A stretch of DNA of 64,000 nucleotides from Aristolochia californica. Its lineage: Eukaryota; Streptophyta; Magnoliopsida; Piperales; Aristolochiaceae. Positions 40,854 through 52,019 of this stretch are shown one piece after another. The DNA lies in the NCBI GenBank assembly GCA_029961685.1, contig JARWKL010000003.1:18098467-18162466 (forward strand). Direction: 5' to 3'. The stretch's first letter is position 1, and each line of letters starts with the position of its first letter. Below the pieces are notes generated by a model. The model searched no databases. It saw nothing but the letters and a program-made list of their open reading frames with translations, and was not told where the DNA came from. A program made the position numbers and the translations under genes.

Positions 40854-42780
40854 TCCGCTCAACAATCTCCTCAAGAAAAATGCTTTTACCTGGTCAGAGA
40901 CAGCAGCTCATTCCTTTCAGTAATTGAAAGATGACTTATCATCAGCCCCAGTTTTGCAGCTCCCCGACTTTGAGGAGTCCTTTGTAGTGGAATGTGATGC
41001 TTCAGGGGGCGGTATTGGCGCAGTGTTGCACCAACAGGGCCACCAGATTGCTTATTTTAGCCGTCAACTGGGCCAACACCACCACAAGTTGGCAGCTTAT
41101 AAGAGGGAATTGATTGGATTGGCGAAAGCTATACAGCATTGGCGCCCTTATCTTTGGGGACGTTCTTTTTTGATTCGCACTGATCATTGCAGCCTCAAGT
41201 ATCTTCTTGAGCAGCGTCTCACTACTTCACCACAACAACATTGGTTAAGTAAGCTTATGGGGTTTGAGTTTTCTGTCGAGTATAAATCGGGAAGTTTGAA
41301 TGTAGGGGTTGATGCCTTATCTCGCCGGGACGTTCCAAAGCCGCAATTAAACGCCATCAGTCAACCCAGAGCTCTCTTGTTGGATTATATACAGGAAGAG
41401 GCACAACAGTACCCAGATATTATCTCCTTATGCCAGGATATCCAGTAGGGCACAGCGGCACCACATTGGAAGGTTCAGGACAATCTCGTCTTCTACAAAA
41501 ACAAAATTTTTCTACACCACACATCCCCTCTGATTAACAGCATTTTGGCCTCCTTCCATGACAGTACACATGAGGGCCGACAGAAAACATATTTTCGAAT
41601 CAGTAGGAAATTTTATTGGAGGGGCATGAAGCGCAGTATAGCTGATTATGTGGCGGCTTGTCAGACTTGTCAACGGAATAAAGCTGAAACATTAAGTCCA
41701 GCGGGGTTGCTCCAACCACTTCAGCTTCTGTCATAGGTCTGGTCTGATATTTCTATGGACTTCATAGATGGACTTCCCTCTTCGTCGGGTAAATCTATTA
41801 TCCTTGTGGTGGTGGATTGTTTCTCTAAATATGGGCATTTCATTCCTCTAGCACATCCTTACACTGCAACGCAGGTAGTTCAACTTTTTATGGTTAACAT
41901 TGTACGATTACATGGGATGCCCAATTCAATTACCAGTGATAGGGATGCAATCTTTACAAGTACCTTCTGGAAAGAACTCTTCAAGTGACAAGGCACAACG
42001 TTAGCCTTTTCTTCAGCCTACCATCCACAGACTGATGGTCAGACAGAGGTCGTCAACAGAACCATTGAAATGTATCTCTGCTGTTTCGTGGGGGACTCAC
42101 CTAAGAGGTGGGTTAAGTGGCTCGCCTGGGCTGAGTTCTGTTACAACACCTCCTACCACAGCGCTCTTGGCACAACCCCATTCAAGGTGGTATATGGTAG
42201 AGAACCTCCCCGTCTTTTAGCCTATGAACCAGGGGCCTCTAAAGTCGCAACTTTGGACCAAGCATTGGCTGAAAGAGACACATTCATCACAGAGGTGCGC
42301 ACTCATCTACAGAAGGCACAAAATTCTATGAAACAATATTATGACAAGAAGCACCGGGAAGTCTTCTTTTCTCCTGGAGATTATGTTCGATTGCGTCTCC
42401 AACACTACAGGCAGTTGTCGTTGACAGCCTCCAAACGTCAAAAGCTCTCTCCAAAATATTATGGTCCCTTTCAGGTGATGGACCGCATTGGGACAGTGGC
42501 CTATAGATTGCAGCTTCCGCCAGAGTCCAGAATTCACAACGTCTTTCATGTCTCACAATTAAAGGCCTTCCACGGTGATTCGCCCTTACTGCACACCCCG
42601 CTGCCACCACTCCATGAGGGACGTGTACTTTCTACCCCGGCAAAGGTATTACAAACTCGCTGTATTCAGGGTGTTTGGGAGATCTTAGTGCAATGGGCAG
42701 ATGCTGACCCCAGTGACATGACATGGGAGCCATTAGCGGCGTTTCGCACCCTCTAGCCATACTTTGAGCTTGAGGACAAG
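40854..42780 (+). pseudogene. pol: Gy11 RNase H, integrase and chromodomain
   Basis: It starts at the RT connection (LNNLLKKNAFTWSE-like, 40858-40918), with a TGA at the LQ/KEA position. RNase H 40924-41448 is open (ECDASGGGIGAVL, DHCSLKYLLEQ, DALSRRD), ending at a TAG in place of CAG. Integrase zinc domain 41545-41736 (HDSTHEG, CQTCQRN). Core 41755-41988 ([15 protein letters not shown]) and TDGQTEVVN near 42032. The C-terminal frame 42070-42756 is 228 codons, open, with GPY module and chromodomain (ILVQWADADPSDMTWE). Only about four stops in total. Confidence 0.9.
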
Positions 42781-42802
42781 GTCTTTCTCCAAGGGGGGGT
42801 GA

Positions 42803-43252
42803 TGTTATGGACTCCATAGCATCACGAGTTATCCATAGGCATAGGAATTAAATTATGTCAATTTACTTTTCATGTAATTTCAATTCGGTTTGGTTTACTT
42901 TATTTGGTTTGGTTTATTTTGGGTTGGTTCAGTGTAATGTGGCGTGAACCACTTGACCTAATGGGTCATCTTTGTATTTTCGTCCTCAACCCTATTTAGG
43001 GGGACGTGAAGGAAAAGAGAGGCAAGTTTTGAGAAAATTATATTTTACAGGTCTGATTCTCCCTCAAAGGTCAAGGTCGGATTCTCCCTTTGAGGTCCAA
43101 GGTTGAGCTTCCTCCAAAGCTCCTTCATTCTAAATTGAGTTCCACCATTACTCATTCAAGAAACAAGGTTTCTCTTCCAATGTCAAGATCATCCATGGAG
43201 GGAAGAGAGGAAAGAAGGGTGACTCGATCCATGGCAAGGGAAGAACCTAACA
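42803..43252 (+). repeat. Gy11 3' LTR
   Basis: 450 bp, near-identical to the 5' copy. The inverted repeat upstream is GAGCTTGAGGACAAGGTC (42766-42783, one arm changed by one base). Confidence 0.95.
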
Positions 43253-43257
43253 GATTG

Positions 43258-43355
43258 AGCCTGAAGGTCTGTCCTCTGCCTATTATCTTCCAATAATTGC
43301 CTCAAATCTTTAGGGGAAGAGGAATACCCAAGGCTGGACCTTTCTGATACCAAGA
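43258..43355 (-). pseudogene. gag: Gy10 Gag start and primer-binding site
   Basis: After the GATTG duplication the Gy10 sequence resumes. The minus strand reads from the PBS (TCTTGGTATCAGAAAGG) as VSERSSLGYSSSPKDLRQLLEDNRQRT and joins the capsid part left of Gy11. Confidence 0.83.
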
Positions 43356-43483
43356 TGTTAGGTTCTTTCCTTGCCATGGATGGAGTCACCCTTCTTTCCT
43401 CTCTTCCCTCCATGGATGCTCTTGACGCTGGAAGATAATTCTTGTTTCTGGAACGTGGAATGATGGAAATCAAAGAGAACGAA
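43356..43483 (-). repeat. Gy10 5' LTR, gag-proximal part
   Basis: 128 bp from the LTR terminus TGTTAGG to the ACGAA target site of Gy12. It encodes EGREERRVTPSMARKEP (Arg to Pro in the TRSMA block). Confidence 0.88.
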
Positions 43484-43913
43484 TGTTAGGTTATTCCCTT
43501 GCCATGGATCGAGTCACCCTTCTTTCATCTCTTCCCTCCATGGATGCTCTTGATGCTGGAAGAGAATTCTTGTTTTTGGAACGTGGAATGACGGAAATCA
43601 AAGAAAATGAAGGAGCTTTGAAGGAAGCTCAACCTGGACCTCAGAGGGAGAATCCAACCTAGAACTCTGAGGGAGAATCTGACCTGTTTAATCTAATTTT
43701 TTCAATACTTGATTTCTCCTTCGCTTGACGTCCCCCTAAATAGGGTTGAGGACGGAATTACAAAAGGTGACCCATAGGTCAAGTGGTTCACTCCACATTA
43801 CAACTGAACCAAGCCAAAGTAAACCAAACCAAATAAAATTACATGAAAATTAAATTGACATAATTTAATTCCTATGCCTATGGATAACTCATGATGCTAT
43901 GGTGTCCATAACA
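43484..43913 (-). repeat. Gy12 3' LTR
   Basis: 430 bp, on the minus strand TGTTATGGACACC...ACCTAACA. The inverted repeat (AAGCTTGTCCTCAAGCTC, 43933-43950) and PPT lie beside it. Confidence 0.92.
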
Positions 43914-45190
43914 TCACCCCCTCCTGGTGAAAAAGCTTGTCCTCAAGCTCAAAGTATGGGCAGAGGGTGCGAAACACTACTAATGGCTCCCATGTCGTGT
44001 CACTGGGGTCAACATCTGCTCATTGCACTAGGATCTCCCAATCACCCTGAATGCGGCAAGCCTGTAATACCTGTGCAGGAGTAGAAAGGACACGTCCTTG
44101 ATGTAGTGGGGGTAGAGGTGTGTGCAGCAAGGGAGAATCACCTTGGAAGGCCTTCAGTTGGGAGACATGAAACACGTTGTGAATCCTGGCCTCTGGAGAA
44201 AGCTGCAAGCGGTAGGCAACTGTACCAATGCGGTCCATAACCTTAAAGGGACATAATATTTCAAAGAGAGCTTGTGGCGTTTGGAGGCTGTCAGCGACAA
44301 CTGCCTATAGTGTTGGAGACGCAACCAAACATAATCTTCTGCAGAAAAGAAGACTTCCTGGTGCTTCTTGTCATAATACATCTTCATAGATATTTGTGCC
44401 TCCTGGAGATGAGATCGCACCTTAGTGAGGAAGGTGTCTCTTTCGGCAAATGCTTTGTCAAAAGTGGCGACTTTAGAGGCCCCTGGTTCATATGCTAAAA
44501 GGTTGGGCGGGTCTCTGCCATATACCACCTTGAATGGGTTGTGCCGAGTGCACTGTGGTTGGAGGTGTTGTAATAGAATTCTACCCAGGCGAGCCAGTTA
44601 ACCCACCTCTTAGGTGAGTCCCCTACGAAACAGTGAAGATACATTTCAGTTGTTCTGTTGATGACCTCTGTCTGACCATCAATCTGCCGATGGTAGGCTG
44701 AAGAGAAGGCTAACGTTGTGCCCTGCAGCTTGAAGAGTTCTTTCCATAAGGTACTTGTAAAGATTGCATCCCTATCACTAGTAATGGAATTAGGCATCCC
44801 ATGTAAGCGGACAATGTTATCCATAAAAAGTTGAGCGACCTGAGTTGTAGTGTAAGGATGTGCCAGAGGGATGAAGTGCCCATACTTTGAGAAATGATCC
44901 ACCACTATGATGATAACGGATTTGGCTGACGAACTGGGAAGTCCATCTATGAAGTCCATAGAAATATCAGACCAGACGTGTGACGGTAGTTGAAGCGGTT
45001 GGAGCAACCTAGCTAGACTTAATGTTTCAGCTTTATTCTATTGACAATTTTGACAAACCACCACATAATCGACTATACTACACTTCATGCCCCTCCAATA
45101 AAATTCTTGACTGATCCGGAAATATGTGTTTTGTCAGCCCTCATGTGTACTGTCATGGAAGGAGACTAAAATGTTGTGAATCAGAGGGGA
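43914..45190 (-). pseudogene. pol: Gy12 integrase and chromodomain
   Basis: Core 44495-45007, 170 codons open ([47 protein letters not shown]: the D-D-E residues are present). C-terminal part 44154-44528 and GPY module/chromodomain start 44020-44238 ([23 protein letters not shown]) in shifted frames. The zinc domain near 45010-45170 has lost its cysteines (CQTCQ changed). Confidence 0.86.
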
Positions 45191-46130
45191 TGTGTGGTGT
45201 AGAAAAAATCTTTTTTGTAGTAGTAGAGGACCAGATTGTCCTTAAACGTCCAATGGTTTGCCATTGTCCCCAGCAGGATGTCATGACATAAAGCTATAAT
45301 TTTGGGTATTGTTGTGCTTCTTCCTGTATAGAATCCAACAAGAGAGCTCGGGGCTGACTGATGGCATGTAATTGCGGCTCTGGAATGTCCCACCGAGATA
45401 AAGCATCACCCCCACTGCTGAAATAACGTGGCCCAAGTATGCCACTTTTGACGTTCCCATAGAACATTTGGACCGATTTAAAACCAAATGATGTGAACAA
45501 ATAAGAGAAAATACCTGGTGAAGGTGTTGAAGATGCTCTTCCCAACTGTTGCTATAGACCAAAATATCATCGAAAAATTCCAATACGTATTTTTTCAAGA
45601 GAAGAAAATACCTCATTCATGAGGGCATGGAAGGTAGAAGGCGCATTTGAGAGACCAAATGGCATTACGAGGAACTCGTAATGGCCGTGATGCATGCAGA
45701 ACACTGTTTTCTCCACATCTGATGGGTGAACTCGGATTTGATGATAGCCAGATTTCAAATCGAGTTTACTAAAAATAGTAGCTCCATGTAGATCATCTAG
45801 CAATTCGTCCACCACTGGGATGGAAAATTTATCTTTAATAGTATGGGCATTGAGTTGTCAATAATCCACACAAAACCTCCATGACTTATCATGCTTGCAG
45901 ACCAGTAATACCGGTGAGGAAAAAGGAGACCTACTGGGCTGAATAATACCCTGGGCTAGCATCTTCTGGCACTGCCTTTCAATCTCATCCTTCTATAAGT
46001 GGGGGTAATGATAAGGACGCACCACTATAGGCTCTGTGCTAGTTTTCAAATGGATACAGTGATCACAATGCCTAATTGGCGGTAAAGCAGTAGGGTCCTG
46101 AAAGATATCCTAAAATTTTATAAGTGAGAT
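45191..46130 (-). pseudogene. pol: Gy12 reverse transcriptase with RNase H deletion
   Basis: The palm at 45567-45815 and 45281-45616 includes an intact active site FFDDILVYS (about 45560). Directly after YLGH.ISA (at about 45408) the sequence continues as DALSRWD, so about 600 bases of thumb and RNase H are missing. The RT entry motif HLQKDEIE has TAG for Q (near 45993), as in Gy5, Gy9 and Gy14. Confidence 0.86.
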
Positions 46131-47739
46131 AACTTACAGTTGGCCGTGGACTGGACCTGAACAACATGTAGTGCTCAGGGCATAGGTGCTTGTGTGCCAT
46201 GCAATATAATCTGACATTGGTCATCTGTAAAAGACATGGTTAGAGCTTGGAAATCCCATAGTATTAGCCCCAACAGTTGATGCCATTTATTGCCTAGTAC
46301 CAAATCGAATCCTGACAATGGAATTACTAGGAAATCTGTAATAAATGCATGTCCCTCAATATCAAAGTGTGTGGCTGGAGATATGCCCACACTAGTAATT
46401 TTAGCCCCATTGGCTACAGATGCAGAAAGGCCAGTCTGTTGTTGGACAACTAACCCAAGTTGTTCTGCCGCCGACTGACTGATGAAATTATGTGTACTGC
46501 CAGAGTCAACTAAAGCCAGTAACTGTGGATGATGTAACTGGGCTTTATCCTGCATTGTGCTAGAATTGCGTAGACCAGTCATGGCATGAAGGGAAATCTC
46601 TGGACACTCTTGGTCTATCTCCCCAATCTCCTCCTCAGGTAGTATGTAATCATCATCCTCCCACAGAAAAATACTGAATAATCTATTCTAGTTGTGACCA
46701 ATGACATATTGTTCATCACAGTTAAAACAGAGGCCCTTGGCCTTTCTCTGGTCCATTTCCTGTCTGTTGAGTTTTTTGAAGGAGCAGGTGGAGGCGAATT
46801 AGAGATGTCTGGGCATGGGGTTGCACTGTCTCTAAAATGTGGAGGTCCATAATAAGGGGTTGGCACTGAGGCATTGTGCCTTCCTGGCCAAGCTGGTTTT
46901 CTGACTAGTGACTTCTTTAGAACATGTTGTTTGTGCTCAATTGACCTGGCTAAATTCATAGTGGTCCAAATCTGTAGGACCATGTAATTCAACTTCCAGT
47001 CTCAGAGCTTCAATCAAACCCACAGTAAAAATATGAACATACTGTGTGTGACTGACAAACTGGTTTGCTCGGGCTAACCTTTCCTGGAAGGTCTTTTGGT
47101 ACACCTCTAGTGATCCAGTTTGTTTGTAATTGATTAATTCACCCAATGGATTGCTACTAGCTGGAGGACCAAATCTCATCATGCAAGACTGCCTAAAGGT
47201 TTCCCAATCCTGAACCAATTGGTCGTTTTGGAATTGGTGGTACCATAGAAGCGCTTCATCGAGCATGTGGTAGATGGCCAAATAAACTTTCTCATCCACC
47301 GGTGGTTTTTGATGATAAAGGAACTAATCACACTTGGCTAACCAAATCAAAGGGTCCTTCGACCCATCATACGTAGGAAAGTCAAGTTTTAAATACCTGG
47401 GAACAATATTTGGTCCTTGAATGGCAGGCCCCAGATGGGGATGGTGTTGACGCATTGGTGGTTGTGGGGGAGGTGGTGGGTGGAATTGATGGTGGTCGGC
47501 CGATGGAGAGTAGGCAGGATGTGGTTGTGCTCGTGTATCATTGTCCTCTTGTCATCAGAGGAGAGCTTGGATGGCAGCATCCATTGATTTTATGGCTTTC
47601 AGCAAGTCAGTGGTTGTCTGACGCACCTCTTCCTGGGATTGAGCATTGTGGTCTGTCCTCTGCCTATTATCTTCCAATAATTGCCTCAAATCCTCAGGGG
47701 AAGAGGAATTCCCAAGGGTGGACCTGTCTGATACCAAGA
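46131..47739 (-). pseudogene. gag: Gy12 gag-protease
   Basis: Protease 46175-46582 (LHAMTGLRNSSTMQ, LVDSGSTHNFIS, VANGAKITSVGI, GFDLVLGNKWHQ) is intact in its core. The knuckle region 46615-46740 is frameshifted (CFNCDEQYVIGHN.NRLF). Capsid 46937-47299 (LDEALLWYHQFQND, FGPPASSNPLGELINY, IFTVGLIEALRLEVEL). N-terminus 47555-47739 reads VSDRSTLGNSSSPEDLRQLL through the PBS (47721-47739) and continues into the LTR frame up to 47857 (EGRDERRVTRSMAREEP). Confidence 0.86.
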
Positions 47740-48143
47740 TGTTAGGTTCTTCCCTTGCCATGGATCGAGTCACCCTTCTTTCATCTCTTCCCTCCATGGA
47801 TGCTCTTGATGCTGGAAGAGAATTCTTGTTTCTAGAACGTGGAATGATGGAAATCAAAGAGAACGAAGGAGCTTTGAAGGAAGCTCAACCTGGACCTCTG
47901 AGGGAGAATCTGACATGTTTAATCTAATTTTCTCATTACTTGATTTCTCCTTCCCTTGATGTCCCCCAAAATAGGGTTGTGGACGGAATTACAAAAGGTG
48001 ACCCATAGGTCAAGTGGTTCACACCACATTACAATTGAACCAACCCAAAGTAAACCAAACCAAATGAAATTACATGAAAAGTAAATTGACATAATTTAAT
48101 TCCTATGCATATGGATAACTCGTGATGCTATGGAATCCATACA
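47740..48143 (-). repeat. Gy12 5' LTR
   Basis: 404 bp. It lacks one copy of a roughly 25-base duplicated AGAGGGAGAATC-type segment present in the 3' LTR. The outer end is CCATACA, one base shorter than CCATAACA, then ACGAA. Confidence 0.9.
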
Positions 48144-48148
48144 ACGAA

Positions 48149-48468
48149 GGAGCTTCGAACGAAGCTCAACCTGGACCTCAGAGGGAGAATACAACCTAGA
48201 CCTCTGAGGGAGAATCTGACCTGTTTAATCTAATTTTCTAAATACATGATTTCTCCTTCCCTTGACGTCCCCCTAAATAGGGTTGAGGACGGAATTACAA
48301 AGGTGACCCATAGGTCAAGTGGTTCATGCCACATTACAACTGAACCTACCTAAAGTAAACCAAACCAAACAAAGTAAACCAAACCAAATGAAATTACATG
48401 AAAAGTAAATTGACATAATTTAATTCCTATGCTTATGGATAACTCGTGATGCTATGGAGTCCATAAGA
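48149..48468 (-). repeat. Gy10 5' LTR, outer part
   Basis: 320 bp that continue the Gy10 LTR from the Gy12 target site to a decayed terminus CCATAAGA. Together with 43356-43483 it gives a 448-bp LTR. Confidence 0.85.
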
Positions 48469-49017
48469 GTAAAGTAGAAGTTTAAAATTTGAAAACTTGG
48501 CAGCATTGGAAATCTTTGGCAATAAAAGTGTAACTCTTCGAATCTGAATATTTACAAAATCTGAATCACTAAATTTTGATTCCATTCCAAAATTTCATCA
48601 AATAAGTTATTGATATCCAAATCTGATATGATTAAACTAAAATTTTTGGATCTTGGGTCAAGTTTGGATAATATATACATCCACAGACACTTCTAATGCT
48701 ATGCTTGAATGATGAACATTTTTTACCTTCACGCTTCTCTCTTCTATCAATCAAAGAAACCCTTGAGTAGGACCATTATCATCTTATTCACCACTGCCAC
48801 AAGGTACAGCCTTTTCTCTCATTTTTCTTTTGTTGTTCCCTCTTATTCCTCTCTTATTTTCTACTCAAATTTCTACTTAGATCTTACTCTTGAACATTCA
48901 TTTTAGGATTCCTTAGATTCTCCCTCGACCTCCCGTTTATAAAATAGAACAAACATGCTTGATCGAAGACTCTATTGATTATGTTGTTAGAAATAAGCTT
49001 GTTGCTAAATCTAAGAT
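48469..49017 (+). other. AT-rich stretch without recognisable feature
   Basis: I see no coding similarity, repeat boundary or RNA gene between Gy10 and Co2. A short near-direct repeat (ATCTAAGATATGTTTCTTTAT, partial, 49009-49050) marks the join to Co2. Confidence 0.5.
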
Positions 49018-50222
49018 ATGTTTCTTTATCTAAGATATGTTTCTTTATTGGCTATGGTAGTACCGAGTTTGGTTATCACTTCTAGGATAACCAATGTCAT
49101 AAGGTTATCAGGAGCAAGGACAAGATCTTCAATGAAGGTGCCTTGTATAAAGACAGGTTGAGAAAAAGTCTGAGAGCACAAGTAATGAATCCAAGAAGTC
49201 AGAAGTGATTCAGTTGAGAGATCATCCAATTATTGAGATGGAGAATATTTCTCAAGAAGACCAAGAAATAATACCCCCAGAAGTAAATCAAAACATTCCT
49301 ATGACTGAACTCATGAGATTTTCTAGAACTAGTAGACCACCACAAAGGTACTCACCTGCACTGAATTATATTTTATTGATTGATAAAGGTGAACCAGAGA
49401 GTTATGAGGAAGCCTTGCAAGTTGATGAATCAACCAAGTGGGAGTTGGCCATGAGGGATGAGATCGATTCACTGTTATCCAATCTGATATGGAAGTTGAT
49501 TGAGCTACCAAAAAGGGAAGAACGCCTTGCAGAAAAAATAGGTGTCCGAATAAAAGAAGAACATGATGGCAGCAAGCAGTGCAAGGCAAGACTGGTTTTA
49601 AAGGACTTTCAACAAAAAGAAGGCATTGACTACATTGAGATTTTCTCTCCAGTAGTGAAATTGATTACTATTAGAACAATGTTTGCACTAGTGCCAAATG
49701 AAGACTTGAACTAAGAGCAATTGGATGTAAAAACAACATTTCTTCATGGTGATTTGGAGGAAGAAATTTACATGATGCAGCCATAGGGTTTCAAAGTATA
49801 AGGAAAGGAGAAAATGGTGTGCAAACTTTGAAAGACCTTGTATGGTCTTAAACATGCTCCAAGACAATGGTATAAGATGTTTGACACCTTTATGAGTAGT
49901 AATAGTTTTTTGAGGTGTCAGACGGATCATTGCTATTATGTGAAGAAGCTTGATGAATCCTACATCATTCTACTGCTATATGTTGATGAGATGTTGGTAG
50001 CAAGTGCTCGCAAATAGGAAATAGATAAGTTGAAAAGAGAGTTGTCCTTGAAGTTTGCAATGCAGGATTTGGGTGCTGCAAAACAAATCCTTGGGATGGG
50101 AATTACTAGAGATACTGATATCTTGAAACTATTACAAGAAGAATATGTGAAGAAGGTGTTGAGTAGATTCAACATGAATGATGCAAAACTAGTGAGTACT
50201 CCGTTGTCTAGTTGTAGAATTT
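49018..50222 (+). pseudogene. pol: Co2 integrase end and reverse transcriptase
   Basis: 49030-49200 reads as integrase C-terminus (FIGYG.TEFGYHF, KVIRSKD.IFNEGALYKD) with frameshifts. 49205-49714 gives 169 open codons (RTSRPPQRYSPAL, EALQVDESTKWELAMRDEIDSL, CKARLVLKDFQQKEGIDYIEIFSPVVK). It continues after a stop with LDVKTTFLHGDLEEEIYM, LYGLKHAPRQWYK and the active site LYVDEMLVA, where YVDD has become YVDE. The piece 50030-50212 is the connection (AKQILGMGITRD). Cut by Co3 at 50212. Confidence 0.86.
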
Positions 50223-50615
50223 AGGATCCCATGAGAAGAACTTTAGATAAACAAGGAAGAAGAAGAAGAAGAAGAAGAGAGAAAGGAGAGGAGAAGAAGA
50301 AGAACATAGAAGGAAAGAGTTTGGATTAACGGAAGAAGGGTTTGTGTCAAATAAGAAAGAGGAGGGCTGGATGAATTTGTGGAAGGAGAGGAGAGGGCTT
50401 CAACGCTCTACCTCTTAGCCAATGCCTTTATTTATAGTTTTACGATGCCCTTAGGGCTACAACTTGATCAAACAAAAGACATAAAAGGAACACATATTTA
50501 CACCTCTATGCCATCTTTAGGGAAAATGGAAAGTACCATATTTTATACATATGCCACTCCTTTGACGTGTGAGCTTCTTGTCTTGAGTTTGTGGGCTTGA
50601 GCCCATCTTCCAACA
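50213..50615 (-). repeat. Co3 3' LTR
   Basis: 403 bp. On the minus strand TGTTGGAAGATGGGC...TTCTACA. It has a (AAG)n-rich segment at 50257-50300 and a TATA-like region (CTATAAATAAAGGC on the minus strand, about 50424-50437). PPT CTCCACCTTGAGGGGGAG on its 5' side. Confidence 0.9.
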
Positions 50616-50714
50616 CTCCCCCTCAAGGTGGAGGAGAAAAGACATCATAAATACCCAGCTTGCCACATATAAAAGATAGGATTTTAGATGTAACGGGTTT
50701 AGTGAGAATATCAA

Positions 50715-51110
50715 CTACTTGCTATTGAGATGAACATGTTTGAGGGAGATTATTCCTGCTTGAAACTTTTCCTGTATAAAGTGACAATCCACCTCAATAT
50801 GTTTAGTTCTTACATGGAAGACTTGATTTGAAGTAATATGAATGACTGATTGGTTATCACAATGCAGACCCATGGAACCTCTTTTATAAAATCCTAATTC
50901 GGTAAGAAGGATCTTAATCCATAAGAGTTCACTAAATGTATGGGCCATAGCTCTGTATTCTGCTTCGGCGCTAGATCTTGTAACCACATTTTTCTTCTTA
51001 CTTTTCCTTGTAACCAAGTTCCCTTTAACAAGAGTACAATATTCCGATGTAGATTCCCTATCATTTGAGAACCCTTCTATGTTGAAGTGCCAATGTTTTT
51101 TATACTGCAA
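50715..51110 (-). pseudogene. pol: Co3 RNase H
   Basis: 131 codons: FSNDRESTSEYCTLVKGNLV, then the hallmark VTRSSAEAEYRAMAHTFSELLW, LHCDNQSVIHITSNQVFHVRTKHIEVDCHFI. The last catalytic region is present. It is separated from RT by a degraded stretch at 51111-51247. Confidence 0.88.
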
Positions 51111-51247
51111 TCCTCTTCCTAGAGCTCCTTTTAGGTATCATAATATTCTCTCTAAGGCATGCCAATGGGTAATTTGTGGTTTGTGTATGAATTGACTCAC
51201 CACACATACATCATATGATATGTCTAGCCTACTTACTGTGAGATAGA

Positions 51248-51765
51248 TTAGTTTTCCCACAAGTCTTTGATATTTTCCAATATCAATATCTTCTCAATTC
51301 GTGGCACACAAAATTTTACATTTGTATCCATAGGTGTGTCAACTAGTCGACAACCCTTCATTCCTGTTTCTTCAAGGAGATCCAAGACATATTTCCGCTG
51401 AGACAATATTATCCCATGCTTCGATTGAAGAACTTCTATGCCCAAAAAATATTTAAGCATACCCAAATCTTTAGTCTTGAATTCCTGACATATCATATTC
51501 TTCACTTCTTGCAAGCTCTGAGCATCATCACCAGTTAAGATAATATCATCAACATATACAACCAATAATATTTTCCCTTTGACAGTATCTTTATAATATA
51601 CTGAATGATCAACCGAGAACCGATGAAAACCAAACCGTAGAAGTGCTTGACTAAATTTATCAAACCAAGCCCGAGGGGACTGCTTAAGTCCATATAAAGA
51701 TTTTTTTAACAGGCATACAGACTCCCCCTCAACCACATAACCAGGTGGTTGAACCATATAAATCG
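51248..51765 (-). pseudogene. pol: Co3 reverse transcriptase, C-terminal two thirds
   Basis: Minus-strand frame with IYMVQPPGYVVEGESVCLLKKSLYGLKQSPRAWF, HSVYYKDTVKGKILLVVYVDDIILTGDD and LGMLKYFLGIEVLQSKHGI. The YVDD active site is intact. RT residues before EEIYM are missing: the sequence changes at 51765 to the Gy13 block, which replaced or deleted the RT N-terminus and the integrase C-terminus. Confidence 0.88.
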
Positions 51766-52019
51766 TTGCCCTAGCGGAAGCTAAAATCGTGGTTACACGA
51801 CACACATTCAGGTATGCACATCCAGTTCCACACTTTCTACTAGTGGAGCGTGCCACCAAATTAAACACTCAATGTGAGGTTAATGCCTGGCCGGCAACGC
51901 CACCGTGATTCATTCCTCTTTCAGAAATAATCATCCTCTTCCAATGCCCGTAGTAGCAAGCCTTAGCTCGGTGCTCTGTCATAAATATTTTTGATGAATT
52001 GTGACTTGGTTCTATTTCC
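51766..52019 (+). other. Unassigned sequence at the left edge of Gy13
   Basis: About 250 bp between Co3 RT and the captured PPR segment. I recognise neither an LTR nor a protein. It may be another captured fragment or the remains of the Gy13 5' part. Confidence 0.4.

Larger units (their letters stand above)
40389..43252 (+). mobile_element. Gy11: short non-autonomous gypsy element (gag, PR and RT palm deleted)
   Basis: 2,864 bp with equal 450-bp LTRs, perfect target duplication GATTG (40384-40388, 43253-43257), intact PBS TCTTGGTATCAGAGC and PPT AAGGGGGGGTGA. Right after the PBS it jumps to the end of RT, so gag, protease and most of RT are absent. RNase H, integrase and chromodomain remain. 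The LTRs differ at only about 8 sites by eye, the fewest in the window, so this is probably the youngest insertion. Confidence 0.93.
43484..48143 (-). mobile_element. Gy12: Ty3/gypsy element inserted in the Gy10 LTR
   Basis: 4,660 bp, minus strand, LTRs 43484-43913 and 47740-48143, perfect target duplication ACGAA (43479-43483, 48144-48148). Domains gag to chromodomain are present except for a deletion of several hundred bases near 45408 that removes the RT thumb and most of RNase H. Gy10 and Gy12 belong to the same family, so this is a self-insertion into a relative's LTR. Confidence 0.92.
35636..48468 (-). mobile_element. Gy10: Ty3/gypsy element split by Gy11 and Gy12
   Basis: Minus-strand element in four parts: 35636-40388, 43258-43355 (gag start and PBS), 43356-43483 and 48149-48468 (5' LTR halves). 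Gy11 lies in gag (GATTG duplication). Gy12 lies in the 5' LTR (ACGAA duplication). All domains are present. Its LTR tips are mutated (AGTTAGG and CCATAAGA instead of TGTTAGG and CCATAACA), which fits with it being older than both insertions. Confidence 0.88.

Noticed and set aside
50213..50615. Simple-sequence (AAG)n microsatellite as a separate feature
   Set aside because: The AAG run is part of the Co3 LTR and is present in shorter form in the partner LTR at 62321-62709.
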